DNA of 64,000 bases from Plantibacter sp. VKM Ac-2880. GTDB taxonomy: Bacteria > Actinomycetota > Actinomycetes > Actinomycetales > Microbacteriaceae. Where the stretch lies: the NCBI RefSeq assembly GCF_015351235.1, contig NZ_JADKSJ010000002.1:620001-684000 (forward strand). The letters run 5' to 3'. Both the position numbers and the translations under genes were made by a program. This document shows, in pieces, positions 1 to 7,540 of this stretch. The first letter of the stretch is position 1, and every line of letters starts with the position of its first letter. The notes beneath the pieces are model-generated. The model was given only the letters and a program-made list of their open reading frames with translations, was not told the DNA's origin and did not search any database.

Positions 1-524
1 AGGATCGCGGCGCCGCGGGTGTTGAACAGCTCGAGTGCGGATACCACCTGGAACGTGGCCACCTGGGTCGTGACCGACGGCACAAGCGTCGCCAGGAGGA
101 ACAAGCCCATGACGAGCTTCCGTCCGCGGAAACGGAACCGGTCGAGCGCATAGGCCGACATGGTGCCGATCAGGATCGTCCCGGCGACGGACACGAGCAG
201 GATGATCGCGGTGTTGAGGAAGCCGGTGACCATGCCGCCCTGGTCGAAGGCGACGACGAAGTTGTCGAAGTTGAACCAGTTCGACGGCGGGGTGAGCGGC
301 CCGGTCGTCCGCTGCTCGCGGTCGGTCTTGAACGCGAGCATGAAGATCGTGGCCAGTGGGACCACGGCGAAGAGGCTCGCAATGATGAGCGAGGCGTACT
401 TGACCGTCGTCGCGGTGAGGGCGGCGGCACCCTGTGGGCGCTTCGGCCCGCGCCGCGTCCGTCGCAGTGCGCGTCGGGGCTCGGGTGTGGCAACGGAGAC
501 CTGTCGGTCGGCGGTGGCGGTCAC
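1..524 (-). CDS. Carbohydrate ABC transporter permease, MalG type (3' end outside window)
   Basis: Inner-membrane permease subunit of a binding-protein-dependent sugar importer. Only about the first 174 residues are visible because the gene runs off the left edge. A basic cytoplasmic N-terminus of about 40 residues is followed by a first membrane segment, a short loop with FKTDRE, and two further hydrophobic segments, as in MalG-type (BPD_transp_1) proteins. The GTG start shares four bases (GTGA) with the stop of the preceding permease, and AAGGGAGG lies about 7 nt upstream. It is the third gene of a minus-strand operon: binding protein, permease, permease. The EAA loop that contacts the ATPase is beyond the window. 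No ATPase gene is seen; such systems often share one MsmK-like ATPase. Substrate unknown. Confidence 0.85.
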   Translation of the reverse strand, partial: MTATADRQVSVATPEPRRALRRTRRGPKRPQGAAALTATTVKYASLIIASLFAVVPLATIFMLAFKTDREQRTTGPLTPPSNWFNFDNFVVAFDQGGMVTGFLNTAIILLVSVAGTILIGTMSAYALDRFRFRGRKLVMGLFLLATLVPSVTTQVATFQVVSALELFNTRGAAI

Positions 525-1480
525 GATTCGCCTCCCTTCTCGTCGGGGAAGACCCGGCGTTGGACGAAGGTGATGATCAGGACGATCAGCAGCAGGACGA
601 CGGCCATCGCAGACGCCAGACCCACCTTCGAGAACTTGAACGCCGTGTTCACGGTCTGGATCACGAAGGTCTCGGAACCGTTGGCACCGCCGGTCATGAC
701 GTACGGCATCTCGAAGGCGGACAGTGCTCCGGCGATGGCCAAGATGAACGAGAGGCCGAGGATGCGCCGGATACTCGGCAGGATGATGAACCGGAACTTG
801 TGCCACGAGTTGGCACCGTCGAGGTCCGCGGCCTCGTACTGCTCGGACGGGACCGACTGGATCGCGCCGAGGAACAGGACGAAGTTGAGGCCCATGTACC
901 GCCAGACGGACGTGGCGGCGAGGGAGGCGTTGACGAACGAGGGGTCGCCGAGCCACTGCGGGGTGTCCTGCACACCGATTGCCGCGAGGAGGGCGTCGAG
1001 GGTGCCGCCTGGGCGGAGGAAGTAGAGGAAGACCAGCCCGATCGCGACCCCGTTGATGAGGTAAGGGAAAAAGATGACGCCCTTGAAGAGGTTCTTGAAG
1101 CGGGTCCGGAAGCTCAGCAGCGTGGCGAGGTACAGCGCCAGGACGAGCTGGGCGACAGCTCCGACGAGGTAGTACAGGCTCACGAAGAAGACCTGGAAGA
1201 TCTCCGGTTTCGTGAAGATCTGCACGAAGTTGTCGATGCCGACGAACTCCTGCTCGGGCTCCAGTCCGTCCCACGAGGTGAGGCTGTACCAGAACATGTT
1301 CGCGACCGGCACGTAGGTGAGGACGATCAGGAAGGCGAGCGGCACCACGAGGAACAGCCACGGCGTGACTCGGGAGCCGGTGGCCTTCGGGGGCCGGCCC
1401 GGCCGCAGCGTGCGTGCGCGGCGTGGATGGTTCGTCACCACCGCTCGAGTGGCGGGTGATGCTCCCTGGACTGTGACCAT
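521..1480 (-). CDS. Carbohydrate ABC transporter permease, MalF type
   Basis: Inner-membrane permease, 319 residues, partner of the next gene in the operon. After a basic N-terminus come six predicted hydrophobic segments, the first near residues 38-60. The cytoplasmic EAA loop is clear (EAADLDGANSWHKF, near residues 205-220), the signature that docks on the ABC ATPase. The ORF is open a further 56 codons upstream, but that stretch is rich in Pro/Ser/Arg and lies in a hairpin region. I chose the ATG at 1480 because AGAAGG lies about 9 nt upstream and the protein then begins at the family's usual position. It is separated from the binding-protein gene by a strong hairpin and overlaps the next permease by 4 bp. 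Confidence 0.9.
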   Translation of the reverse strand: MVTVQGASPATRAVVTNHPRRARTLRPGRPPKATGSRVTPWLFLVVPLAFLIVLTYVPVANMFWYSLTSWDGLEPEQEFVGIDNFVQIFTKPEIFQVFFVSLYYLVGAVAQLVLALYLATLLSFRTRFKNLFKGVIFFPYLINGVAIGLVFLYFLRPGGTLDALLAAIGVQDTPQWLGDPSFVNASLAATSVWRYMGLNFVLFLGAIQSVPSEQYEAADLDGANSWHKFRFIILPSIRRILGLSFILAIAGALSAFEMPYVMTGGANGSETFVIQTVNTAFKFSKVGLASAMAVVLLLIVLIITFVQRRVFPDEKGGES

Positions 1481-1513
1481 GCTCGTTGCCTTCTTCGCTG
1501 AATGTGGTGGTGA

Positions 1514-1548
1514 GCACCCGGGCCCGCCGTCGGGACGGGCCCGGGTGC
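1514..1548 (-). terminator. Intercistronic hairpin between binding protein and permeases
   Basis: Perfect 13-bp GC-only-rich stem (GCACCCGGGCCCG and its complement) with a 9-nt loop, placed 15 bp after the binding-protein stop and 34 bp before the permease start. There is no T-run, so it is better read as an attenuator or 3' RNA stabiliser giving more binding protein than permease than as a full terminator. That role is inference from position and from the usual stoichiometry of these importers. Confidence 0.6.
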
Positions 1549-1562
1549 CGATCGGAGGGGTG

Positions 1563-2861
1563 CTACTCGGCGACGTCGGCGCGGGCCGCTGCCCAGCGCT
1601 CGTTGAGGTCGGCGAATGCGCTCTCCTTGTCGCCGTCGGCTGCGCCACGGGCGACGTCGATGAGCTTCTGGCGGTAGGTGTTGCCGAAGAGGTCGATCTC
1701 AGCGGCGTTCGCGATGTCGTTGATCACGGCCTCCTTGCCCACGGGGTCCGGAGCGAGCTCCAGGTAGGTGACGCCGAGGTCGGAGAAGTCGGCCAGCGTG
1801 TCCGGTGCCGGGTCGCTGATGACGGGGCTGATGGCTCCCTGGCTCGCGGCGAATCCGGACTCGTTCGTGAACCAGTCGATCCAGGCCTTCGCGGTCGCCT
1901 TGTTCTTCGAGTACTTGCTCACCGCCAGGAACTTGTCGGAGGCGGTGACGGAGGTGAAGCCCTCGTCGGTCTTCCACGGCATCGGCCAGAAGCCGATCAC
2001 GTCGCGAGACTCGCCGGCCTTCTCCGCCGCGTCCTGCATCTGCGAGACGGCCCAGGAGCCGAGCACCATCGAGCTGATCTCACCCGAGGCGAGAAGGTTC
2101 TTCGACTCCTCCCAGTTGGTGGTGGTGGGGTCCGGCTCGCTCAGGCCGGCGGCAACGGTGTCGAAGAGGAGACCGTCGATGTTGTACTGGTCGTTGCCCT
2201 CGGTCCACGGGCTGTCGGTGGCGATCATCTCGGTACGGACCTTCGGGCCCTGCACCGCACCGAGGTTGCCCTCGAGCGTCGCGAGCGGCCAGCCGTCCTT
2301 GTAGTTCGTGTAGTACGGGATCGAACCGTTCGCCTTGATCTTCTCGAGTGCGGCGAGGTACTCCTCCTCGGTGGCCGGTGGCTCGGTGATCCCGGCCTTC
2401 GTCCAGACGTCGCGGTTGAAGACATAGCCCATGGCGGAACCGAAGGTCGAGACGCCGTAGGCCGTCCCGTCGAAGGAGGCCTCGTTCGCGAAGCGGTAGG
2501 TCTTGGACTGCTCCTCGGTGCTGCCGAGCGGCTCGAAGAAGTTCGCGTACTGGTCCTTGGTGACGTTCGAGGACGGGATGAGGAGCACATCCCCGTAGTC
2601 CTTCGAGTTGAGGCGGATCTTGGCGTCGCCCTCGTAGTCGGTCAGGGCTTCGAAATTGACGGTGGTGCCGGGGTACTGCTTCTCAAACTCGGCCGCATAG
2701 TCCTTGAAAGTGGTGTCGACGAGATCGGTGCGGTTCGTGAGGACGGTGATCTCGCCGCTCGGGTCGCCGTCGTCGTTGGCGGCTCCGCCGGAGCAGCCGC
2801 TGAGGACGAGTGCCGCGGCCGCAGCCGTTGCGGCGAAGCCGATGATCGGTCTCCGGGACAT
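1563..2861 (-). CDS. Sugar ABC transporter substrate-binding lipoprotein
   Basis: Extracellular sugar-binding protein (SBP_bac_1/MalE-like), 432 residues, usual family length. The N-terminus is a lipoprotein signal: MSRR, a hydrophobic Ala-rich core, then the lipobox LSGC with the lipidated Cys near residue 23. Start confirmed by GAAGGAG about 7 nt upstream of the ATG. It would capture an oligosaccharide at the cell surface and hand it to the two permeases encoded downstream. The promoter region contains an AT-rich symmetrical site, and a ROK repressor is encoded just beyond the next gene, so regulation by that ROK protein is likely. The exact sugar cannot be read from sequence. Confidence 0.92.
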   Translation of the reverse strand: MSRRPIIGFAATAAAAALVLSGCSGGAANDDGDPSGEITVLTNRTDLVDTTFKDYAAEFEKQYPGTTVNFEALTDYEGDAKIRLNSKDYGDVLLIPSSNVTKDQYANFFEPLGSTEEQSKTYRFANEASFDGTAYGVSTFGSAMGYVFNRDVWTKAGITEPPATEEEYLAALEKIKANGSIPYYTNYKDGWPLATLEGNLGAVQGPKVRTEMIATDSPWTEGNDQYNIDGLLFDTVAAGLSEPDPTTTNWEESKNLLASGEISSMVLGSWAVSQMQDAAEKAGESRDVIGFWPMPWKTDEGFTSVTASDKFLAVSKYSKNKATAKAWIDWFTNESGFAASQGAISPVISDPAPDTLADFSDLGVTYLELAPDPVGKEAVINDIANAAEIDLFGNTYRQKLIDVARGAADGDKESAFADLNERWAAARADVAE

Positions 2862-2955
2862 GGGAACTCCTTCGTTCGTGGGGGCGAAGGGCCGGGTCGC
2901 CTCGTCGCTCGTTGTCCAGCATCGTCTGCCGCCATGTTCTCGTCAAGACTAAACA

Positions 2956-2971
2956 TTATTAATTTATATAA
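2956..2971. promoter_or_regulatory. AT-rich candidate ROK operator upstream of binding-protein gene
   Basis: TTATTAATTTATATAA is a striking AT block in 70% GC surroundings. Its outer bases are symmetrical (TTATnnAnnTnnATAA), like operators of NagC/XylR-type ROK repressors. It lies about 95 bp before the binding-protein ATG and could include the minus-strand promoter -10 region. A separate inverted repeat CACAGC-N7-GCTGTG follows at 2981-2999; it could be a second operator half or a weak terminator of the 3015-3884 gene. Confidence 0.4.
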
Positions 2972-3014
2972 CGAATCGGTCACAGCAAATCTCGCTGTGG
3001 GGCGCGCCGACGCT

Positions 3015-3884
3015 TCAGGCGCCGGGGACGGAGCCTGAGGTCGAGCGCTCGATGACCACGGCGTGCGGCGCCTCCCGGGTGGTGCCGGGGCGGCCCGCCA
3101 GCAGCTCGAGCAGCTCCTCGCCCGCCATCTCGCCGATGCGCTGCACGTCATGGCTCAGCGCGGACATCGGCGGGTCGGACAGCTGGCACTGCGCCGAGTC
3201 GTCCCAGGCCACGATCGAAAGATTGTCGGGTACCCGCAACCCGGCCTCCTGCAGCGCCTGCAGCCCGCCGAGCGCCATCACGTCGCTGTCGAACACGACC
3301 GCGGTCGGCCTGGGGTCGCGTGCGAGCAACGCCTGCATGGCCTGGACGCCCGAGGTCCGGGAGTAGTCGCCGCCGATCGAGACGGTGTCCACGTCGGGCA
3401 GGTCGGACGCGAGCGTGAACGCCTCCATCCTGGACAGCGTGTGAGTGAGCTCCCTCGGGCCGGTGACGTGCGCGAGCTGCCGGTGCCCGAGCGAGACGAG
3501 GTGATCGACGGCCTCGTGCATCGTGACCGCGTCGTTGGTCCAGACCGCCGGGAGGCCCTGCGCCGTCGCCGGTGCACCGATCACGATCGCCGGGATTCCG
3601 GACCGCTCGACGAAGGCCACCCGCTCGTCGTCGTCAATGAGGTCCACGAGGATGACGGCGCTCACTGCTCCGTCCTGGTGCCAGCGCCCCAGCTGCAGCA
3701 GTTCCTCCTCCCGAGTCGGCAGGACTCGGAGGAGCACCGACAGGCCGTGCGGGCGGACCACGCGATCGATGCCGGCGATGAGCTCGTGGTAGAACGGCTC
3801 CTCCCCGTAGATCTCCGAGGCACGGAACAGCGTGAGGCCGATCGGCCTGGGCTGCGCGATAGTCTGTTCGGCGTCGAGACCCAT
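3015..3884 (-). CDS. LacI/PBP1-like ligand-binding protein lacking a helix-turn-helix domain
   Basis: A 289-residue protein that matches the C-terminal sugar-binding half of LacI-family repressors: the opening PIGLTLFRASE resembles the first strand after the LacI hinge, and the family motifs for dimerisation and the second lobe are present (GHRQLAHVTGP, AVVFDSDVMALGGLQAL, IVAWDDS, LSHDVQRIGEMAGEELL). The 55-60-residue HTH and hinge are missing: only 15-20 residues precede the first strand, and the ROK gene starts 75 bp upstream on the other strand. The ATG at 3884 is preferred over a GTG at 3926, which has no ribosome-binding site. It may be a ligand sensor partnering the ROK regulator, an enzyme-free binding module, or a decayed repressor; not a classic LacI. 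Confidence 0.75.
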   Translation of the reverse strand: MGLDAEQTIAQPRPIGLTLFRASEIYGEEPFYHELIAGIDRVVRPHGLSVLLRVLPTREEELLQLGRWHQDGAVSAVILVDLIDDDERVAFVERSGIPAIVIGAPATAQGLPAVWTNDAVTMHEAVDHLVSLGHRQLAHVTGPRELTHTLSRMEAFTLASDLPDVDTVSIGGDYSRTSGVQAMQALLARDPRPTAVVFDSDVMALGGLQALQEAGLRVPDNLSIVAWDDSAQCQLSDPPMSALSHDVQRIGEMAGEELLELLAGRPGTTREAPHAVVIERSTSGSVPGA

Positions 3885-3913
3885 CGGGACGCGGCCTTTC
3901 GTGAGAAGTGGTC

Positions 3914-3928
3914 GTGTGGCCCTCACAC
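3914..3928. promoter_or_regulatory. Inverted repeat in divergent control region
   Basis: GTGTG-N5-CACAC sits in the 74-bp space between the LacI-like gene and the ROK gene. A shared operator for autoregulation is possible, but the repeat is short. Confidence 0.3.
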
Positions 3929-3958
3929 TACGCGCTCGAACATCGCCGGGAGGGGAAG

Positions 3959-5182
3959 ATGGCCAGACGTGAGTCCGTGCAGTCGGGTCCCGGCAGCCAG
4001 GCGCTCATCGTCGACCTGATCCGCTCGGCCGGCACGATCAGCCGTACCGAACTCACCGAGGCGACGGGCCTGACCCAGCCGTCGATCTCGAACATCGTCC
4101 GCCGCCTCATCGAGGACGGGCTCGTCCGTGAGACCGGTCGGGCTGCGCCGAGAGGCGGCAAGCCGCGGACCCTCCTCGAGATCAACGCGAGCGCCAAGTA
4201 CGGCGTCGGGATCCAGCTCGGGTTCGAGTCGATCACGCTCGTCGCAACCGACGTCCGTGGTGGCGTCGTCGGCCGACAGCTCGTCGACGGGGCGGGCTCG
4301 GCCACGCCGGAGCAGGTGACCGACCGGCTGGTCACGCTCTACCGCGACTTCGTCGCCGGCGTCGGGCTCGCGGCGCCGTCGATCGCGGGCGTCGCCGTCG
4401 TCGCCCCCGGTCCGATCGCCCAACTCGGCGGTGTCCTTCTCGGCCCGCCCACGCTCGTCCGCTGGGACGACTTCCCCCTGCAGCAGGCGTTGCAGGAGAG
4501 CCTCGACGTTCCAGTGGTCGTCGACAACGACGCCGCCGCCGCCGCTGTCGGTGAATTCTGGAGCCGCCAGGTGTCGCGCACGGAGTCCTTCGCGTGCGTC
4601 TACATGGGCACGGGGATCGGCGCAGGCATGGTGCTGGGCGGTGCGCTCTATCGTGGTTCAAGCTCGAACGCCGGCGAGCTGGGTCACATCAGCATCGAGG
4701 TCGACGGTGTCCCCTGCCACTGCGGCAACCGCGGGTGCCTGGAGCGCTACGCGGCGCCGGCAGCCGTGATGGCGGCGGCCGATGCGGTGCGCGACCGACT
4801 CGGGGACTTGGGCCTCGGCTTCGCACCGGACACACTCAGTCGCGATTTCGACCAGCTCGCCCGCGCCGCCGTCAGCGGTCACGAGGCGGCCCTCGACCTC
4901 ATCCGCTTCTCGGCCGACCGTGTCGCCGCCGCCTCGGTGACCCTCGCAAACCTCCTCGACCTCGATCGGCTCGTCCTCGCTGGCCCCGGCATGGCGGTCG
5001 CCGGGTCGCTCTACGCCCGGGCGATCCGCGAACGCCTCGAGCAGCGCTTCTTCGCCAGGCGTGCCCACCCGATCGTCGTCGAGCTCTCCGCCAACCCTCG
5101 CGATGCGGCTGCGATCGGTGCCGCGTCGCTCGTCCTGCAGGGCTCGATCGCACCGGGCCACGGCCCGGCACTCACCCGCTGA
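3959..5182 (+). CDS. ROK-family transcriptional regulator
   Basis: NagC/XylR-type repressor, 407 residues. Residues about 15-70 form a winged helix (LIRSAGTISRTELTEATGLT, then QPSISNIVRRL). The rest is the ROK sugar-kinase-like fold: ATP-site-like DNDAAAAAVGEFW, GTGIGAGMVLGG, then GELGH and the zinc-binding CHCGNRGCLE signature. The presence of the HTH makes it a regulator and not a sugar kinase. The ATG at 3959 follows GGGAGGGG by about 6 nt; an upstream in-frame GTG lacks such a site. It is divergent from the LacI-like gene and presumably senses the sugar, or its phosphate, imported by the minus-strand ABC genes. Confidence 0.93.
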   Translation: MARRESVQSGPGSQALIVDLIRSAGTISRTELTEATGLTQPSISNIVRRLIEDGLVRETGRAAPRGGKPRTLLEINASAKYGVGIQLGFESITLVATDVRGGVVGRQLVDGAGSATPEQVTDRLVTLYRDFVAGVGLAAPSIAGVAVVAPGPIAQLGGVLLGPPTLVRWDDFPLQQALQESLDVPVVVDNDAAAAAVGEFWSRQVSRTESFACVYMGTGIGAGMVLGGALYRGSSSNAGELGHISIEVDGVPCHCGNRGCLERYAAPAAVMAAADAVRDRLGDLGLGFAPDTLSRDFDQLARAAVSGHEAALDLIRFSADRVAAASVTLANLLDLDRLVLAGPGMAVAGSLYARAIRERLEQRFFARRAHPIVVELSANPRDAAAIGAASLVLQGSIAPGHGPALTR

Positions 5183-5327
5183 GGCGCTGCAGCGGTCGCC
5201 AGAGTGATCGGCTCGGCGGACAGTTTCCAGGTCATCGACGACTTCTGGATGCGACGAATTCCGGGAAATCGACCGGCCCTATCCCACCTGGGGCGAAGAA
5301 GTGGCGGACACAAGCGGTGACGCTCGC
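5183..5327. other. Intergenic, no gene seen; left border of accessory region
   Basis: No convincing ORF, RNA or terminator. Composition begins to drift from the 70% GC backbone here, and recombinase debris follows, so this is the approximate left border of the accessory stretch that ends at the tRNA-Thr gene. Confidence 0.4.
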
Positions 5328-5495
5328 CTACAGCTCTTCCGTCGAGAATCCACTGGATGAAGACGTCGACCCAATGGTGAAACCGTAAGCAGGTTCGGTT
5401 GGTCCGTTGATCCATGACAAGTCATAGACGCGACGTCCGTCTGGCTTTCGGCGCACCTCGACAGAGAAGCGTTCGCCCTCAACGTCAATCAACAT
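5328..5495 (-). CDS. Small hypothetical protein
   Basis: A 55-residue ORF beginning MLIDVEGERFSVEVRRKPDG and ending in a Ser-rich tail. The mix of charged and beta-forming residues looks protein-like and the stretch YDLSWINGPTEPAYGFTIG is not low-complexity until the tail. No strong ribosome-binding site is seen before the ATG at 5495. Family and function unknown; I only recall it as resembling short conserved hypotheticals of high-GC Gram-positives. Confidence 0.45.
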   Translation of the reverse strand: MLIDVEGERFSVEVRRKPDGRRVYDLSWINGPTEPAYGFTIGSTSSSSGFSTEEL

Positions 5496-5519
5496 TGATG
5501 ACAAGGGTACGTCCTCACG

Positions 5520-5702
5520 GTGAGCGAAGACATCCGGCACGACGAAGTTCGCGCCCCTGCCACGTCGACCGGCCAGCTCATGCTCCACCTGCTCGCCACC
5601 CTCGCCGAGTACGAGCGCGAGCTCATCGTCGAACGCATCCACGCCGGCATCGCCGCGGCACGCGATTTCGACAGCTCCGGAGAAATCGTGATCCGGCTAT
5701 GA
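5520..5702 (+). pseudogene. Serine recombinase (resolvase) fragment
   Basis: About 35 codons (roughly 5553-5666) encode STGQLMLHLLATLAEYEREL followed by IVERIHAGIAAAR, the conserved end of the catalytic domain and the E-helix of resolvase/invertase proteins. The catalytic Ser region and the C-terminal HTH are absent on both sides, so this is a remnant of a former transposon or plasmid resolvase. It marks the site as recombinationally active. Confidence 0.7.
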
Positions 5703-5735
5703 GCGCGATGACGCCGATCTGGTAATACGTTAGAA

Positions 5736-5752
5736 CTGAAATCATTTTTCAG
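5736..5752. promoter_or_regulatory. Inverted-repeat operator upstream of ArsR-type gene
   Basis: CTGAAA-TCATT-TTTCAG, a perfect 6-bp inverted repeat ending 15 bp before the ATG at 5768 and overlapping the likely promoter. Position and symmetry fit autoregulation by the winged-helix protein encoded immediately downstream. Confidence 0.6.
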
Positions 5753-5767
5753 ATTAGGAATGATGGC

Positions 5768-6364
5768 ATGTCGACCTCTCCGTCACCGCACACCCCCGCC
5801 CAGGTCATGAAGGCGCTGGCGCTACCTGTCCGACTCGAAGCCCTCAACTTTCTCATGTCCTCAGGTCCGGCGACATCTTCGACGATTGCTCGGGCGATCG
5901 GCGAGAGCCCCTCGAACTGCAGCTACCACCTTCGAGCATTGCTGCGTGTGGGACTCGTGGAGGATGCTGAATCGCCGAGCGCACGAGAACGATTGTGGAA
6001 GGCGTCCGTGACCGGGGTGCGCTCGAGCGGTTCGTCCGCAGGACCGGAGGAAGCGCAATCCGCTGCAGATCTCAGCGCGGCGGTCTTGCAACTCGACCAA
6101 CGCCTCGCCCGCAACTACCTCGCAAATCGTGAGCAGCTCGGCCGAGAGTGGCAGGAAGCCGAGGCGATTTCCAGCTATGCACTGCGCGCCAGCCCCTCCG
6201 AAACACGCCAGCTCCTGAAAGACATCGACGCGCTCATCCGCCCTTTCATAGCCCCACTGCGAACAGAGGCACCGACAGACGCCGAGATCGTCCAACTCAG
6301 CCTCCAAGCCTTTCTGAAATCAGCGGCAACCACGCCCCCGAACCCGACGAGGACCCCATCATGA
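5768..6364 (+). CDS. ArsR-type winged-helix transcriptional regulator
   Basis: A 198-residue DNA-binding protein. Residues about 10-80 form an ArsR-like winged helix (VMKALALPVRLEALNFLM, then TIARAIGESPSNCSYHLRALLRVGLVE). The C-terminal 110 residues are helical and unlike metal-sensing ArsR proteins; no Cys-rich metal site is visible, so the ligand is probably not a metal. AGGA lies about 8 nt before the ATG. It overlaps the next gene by ATGA, so the pair is co-translated. GC content is lower than in neighbouring core genes. The operator at 5736-5752 points to autoregulation. Confidence 0.85.
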   Translation: MSTSPSPHTPAQVMKALALPVRLEALNFLMSSGPATSSTIARAIGESPSNCSYHLRALLRVGLVEDAESPSARERLWKASVTGVRSSGSSAGPEEAQSAADLSAAVLQLDQRLARNYLANREQLGREWQEAEAISSYALRASPSETRQLLKDIDALIRPFIAPLRTEAPTDAEIVQLSLQAFLKSAATTPPNPTRTPS

Positions 6365-6894
6365 CCGACACACTGACTCCAGAACTCGAAATCGCCATCA
6401 CCGTCGGATTCGAGAATCGAGATCGAAACAACATGGCCCCTACCATCGAGTATTTCCATCGCCTCCTAGAGCAGCATCCCGAGAACCCCGCCGTACTCTA
6501 CGAAGTGGGCGGCTCCTACGACACGGATGGCCAGGAAGAAACAGCAGCGGGCTACTACGAGCAGGCCCTGGCGAAGGGTCTCAGCGGTGACATCAGACGC
6601 AGGTGTCTCCTGCAGTACGGTTCAACACTGCGAAATCTGGGACGGCATCACGAGTCACTGGCGACATTCGCGCAGGGACGGGCTGAGCTTCCGGATTCCG
6701 ACTCGATGCGTATATTCGAGGCGCTTTCGTTTCATGCAGCAGGTCGCTTTGACGAAGGCTTCGGAGAGCTGCTCCTACTCATCGCCGAGCGTCTGGACAG
6801 TGCCGAAGTCGTCCGATACGCGGTCGCCATCGAGGGCAATGGCCGTCACCTCATCGACAGGGCCGAATCGGGGACACCCATGATTGTCCGCTGA
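6361..6894 (+). CDS. Tetratricopeptide-repeat protein (TPR_5-like)
   Basis: A 177-residue helical repeat protein. TPR signatures are visible: a helix pair ending RLLEQHPENPAVLYEVGGSY at about residues 27-47, then AAGYYEQAL, and RRRCLLQYGSTLRNLGRHHE at about 72-92, matching the TPR_5-type small soluble proteins of Actinobacteria. It has no signal peptide or membrane segment, so it is a cytoplasmic scaffold of unknown partner. The ATG shares ATGA with the end of the ArsR-type gene, so the regulator and TPR protein form a two-gene operon. Low GC for the region supports acquisition. Confidence 0.8.
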   Translation: MTDTLTPELEIAITVGFENRDRNNMAPTIEYFHRLLEQHPENPAVLYEVGGSYDTDGQEETAAGYYEQALAKGLSGDIRRRCLLQYGSTLRNLGRHHESLATFAQGRAELPDSDSMRIFEALSFHAAGRFDEGFGELLLLIAERLDSAEVVRYAVAIEGNGRHLIDRAESGTPMIVR

Positions 6895-6917
6895 GGCACT
6901 CGACCAGACCAGCTCGA

Positions 6918-6952
6918 GAACGATCGTTCGCGGTCTGAGTGCACGATCGTGC
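6918..6952. promoter_or_regulatory. Two 12-bp palindromes sharing ACGATCGT
   Basis: GAACGATCGTTC (6918-6929) and GCACGATCGTGC (6941-6952) are both perfect palindromes with the same 8-bp core, their centres 23 bp apart (about two helical turns). They end 11 bp before the likely GTG start of the membrane-protein gene. This looks like a cooperative double operator; the cognate regulator is not evident. Confidence 0.5.
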
Positions 6953-6963
6953 AAAGTAGACAC

Positions 6964-7329
6964 GTGAACGAAATCCATGCGGAGCTCAGCCGAGAGGCGA
7001 CCGAGGCCCTGAACGCCTCGATGCCCGATGCAGTCATCACTGCCAGTCGCGCACGAATCGCGATGTATATGCTCTTCACCGCGTGGCTCCTCGTCCCCGC
7101 CTTGGGTTTCTTGGTCGCGATCTTCGGCCCGGCGCTCGTCAACAGCTTCCCTGGCTTCGTGACGATGGTCGGCCTGATCGTCTTGGTGTTGATAGCGGTA
7201 ATGGTGACGGCCTTGGTGATCGCCCTCCGCGCCAAGCGAGCATTCAACCAGATCGCTCAGATCATCCAACGTGAACGCCACGCAACCCTCGTCCGCGTGG
7301 TGAATCGCCAGATATTCGTGCGCCGCTAA
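6964..7329 (+). CDS. Small membrane protein of unknown function
   Basis: A 121-residue protein with two hydrophobic segments (about residues 33-58 and 66-92), an amphipathic helical N-terminus and a basic C-terminal helix (RAKRAFNQIAQIIQRERHA). No family recognised. The start is uncertain: GTG at 6964 places the protein just after the double palindrome; a GTG at 6949 inside the second palindrome would add five residues. No strong ribosome-binding site precedes either. It follows the TPR gene by 69 bp on the same strand. Confidence 0.65.
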   Translation: MNEIHAELSREATEALNASMPDAVITASRARIAMYMLFTAWLLVPALGFLVAIFGPALVNSFPGFVTMVGLIVLVLIAVMVTALVIALRAKRAFNQIAQIIQRERHATLVRVVNRQIFVRR

Positions 7330-7440
7330 GTCGCACGTCGCACCAGCGACGCTGAAGGGCGTTTCCGAGGCGATGAAATCCGCGCTCTCCAACCAAGGTC
7401 CGAGCCTTACCTGACCGCCGCCGTGCGCCGGTATCCGTGG
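7330..7440. other. Intergenic, nothing recognised
   Basis: Short non-coding stretch between the membrane-protein gene and the integrase-arm-like repeats; no gene or clear hairpin. Confidence 0.4.
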
Positions 7441-7478
7441 GCGTTGCTGTCAGCCGTTGCTGTCAGCGTTGCTGTCAA
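7441..7478 (+). repeat. Three direct repeats CGTTGCTGTCA (integrase arm-type sites, older element)
   Basis: CGTTGCTGTCA occurs at 7442-7452, 7455-7465 and 7467-7477, spaced 13 and 12 bp. The same motif with a TAC ending lies just after the integrase gene at 10946-10968. Such repeats are arm-type binding sites of actinobacterial tyrosine integrases. Their position left of the 100-bp left repeat, outside the current element, suggests the right end of an earlier element whose integrase has been lost. Confidence 0.6.
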
Positions 7479-7540
7479 TCGGGCCGAGAACCACACCTGA
7501 CCGCCAAAATGGAGGGGTAATCGCGGATGGGGTCGAGGCA

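Noticed and set aside
6949-6963. GTG at 6949 as start of the membrane-protein gene
   Set aside because: It would place the start inside the second palindrome; the GTG at 6964 is the more sensible start, though not proven.
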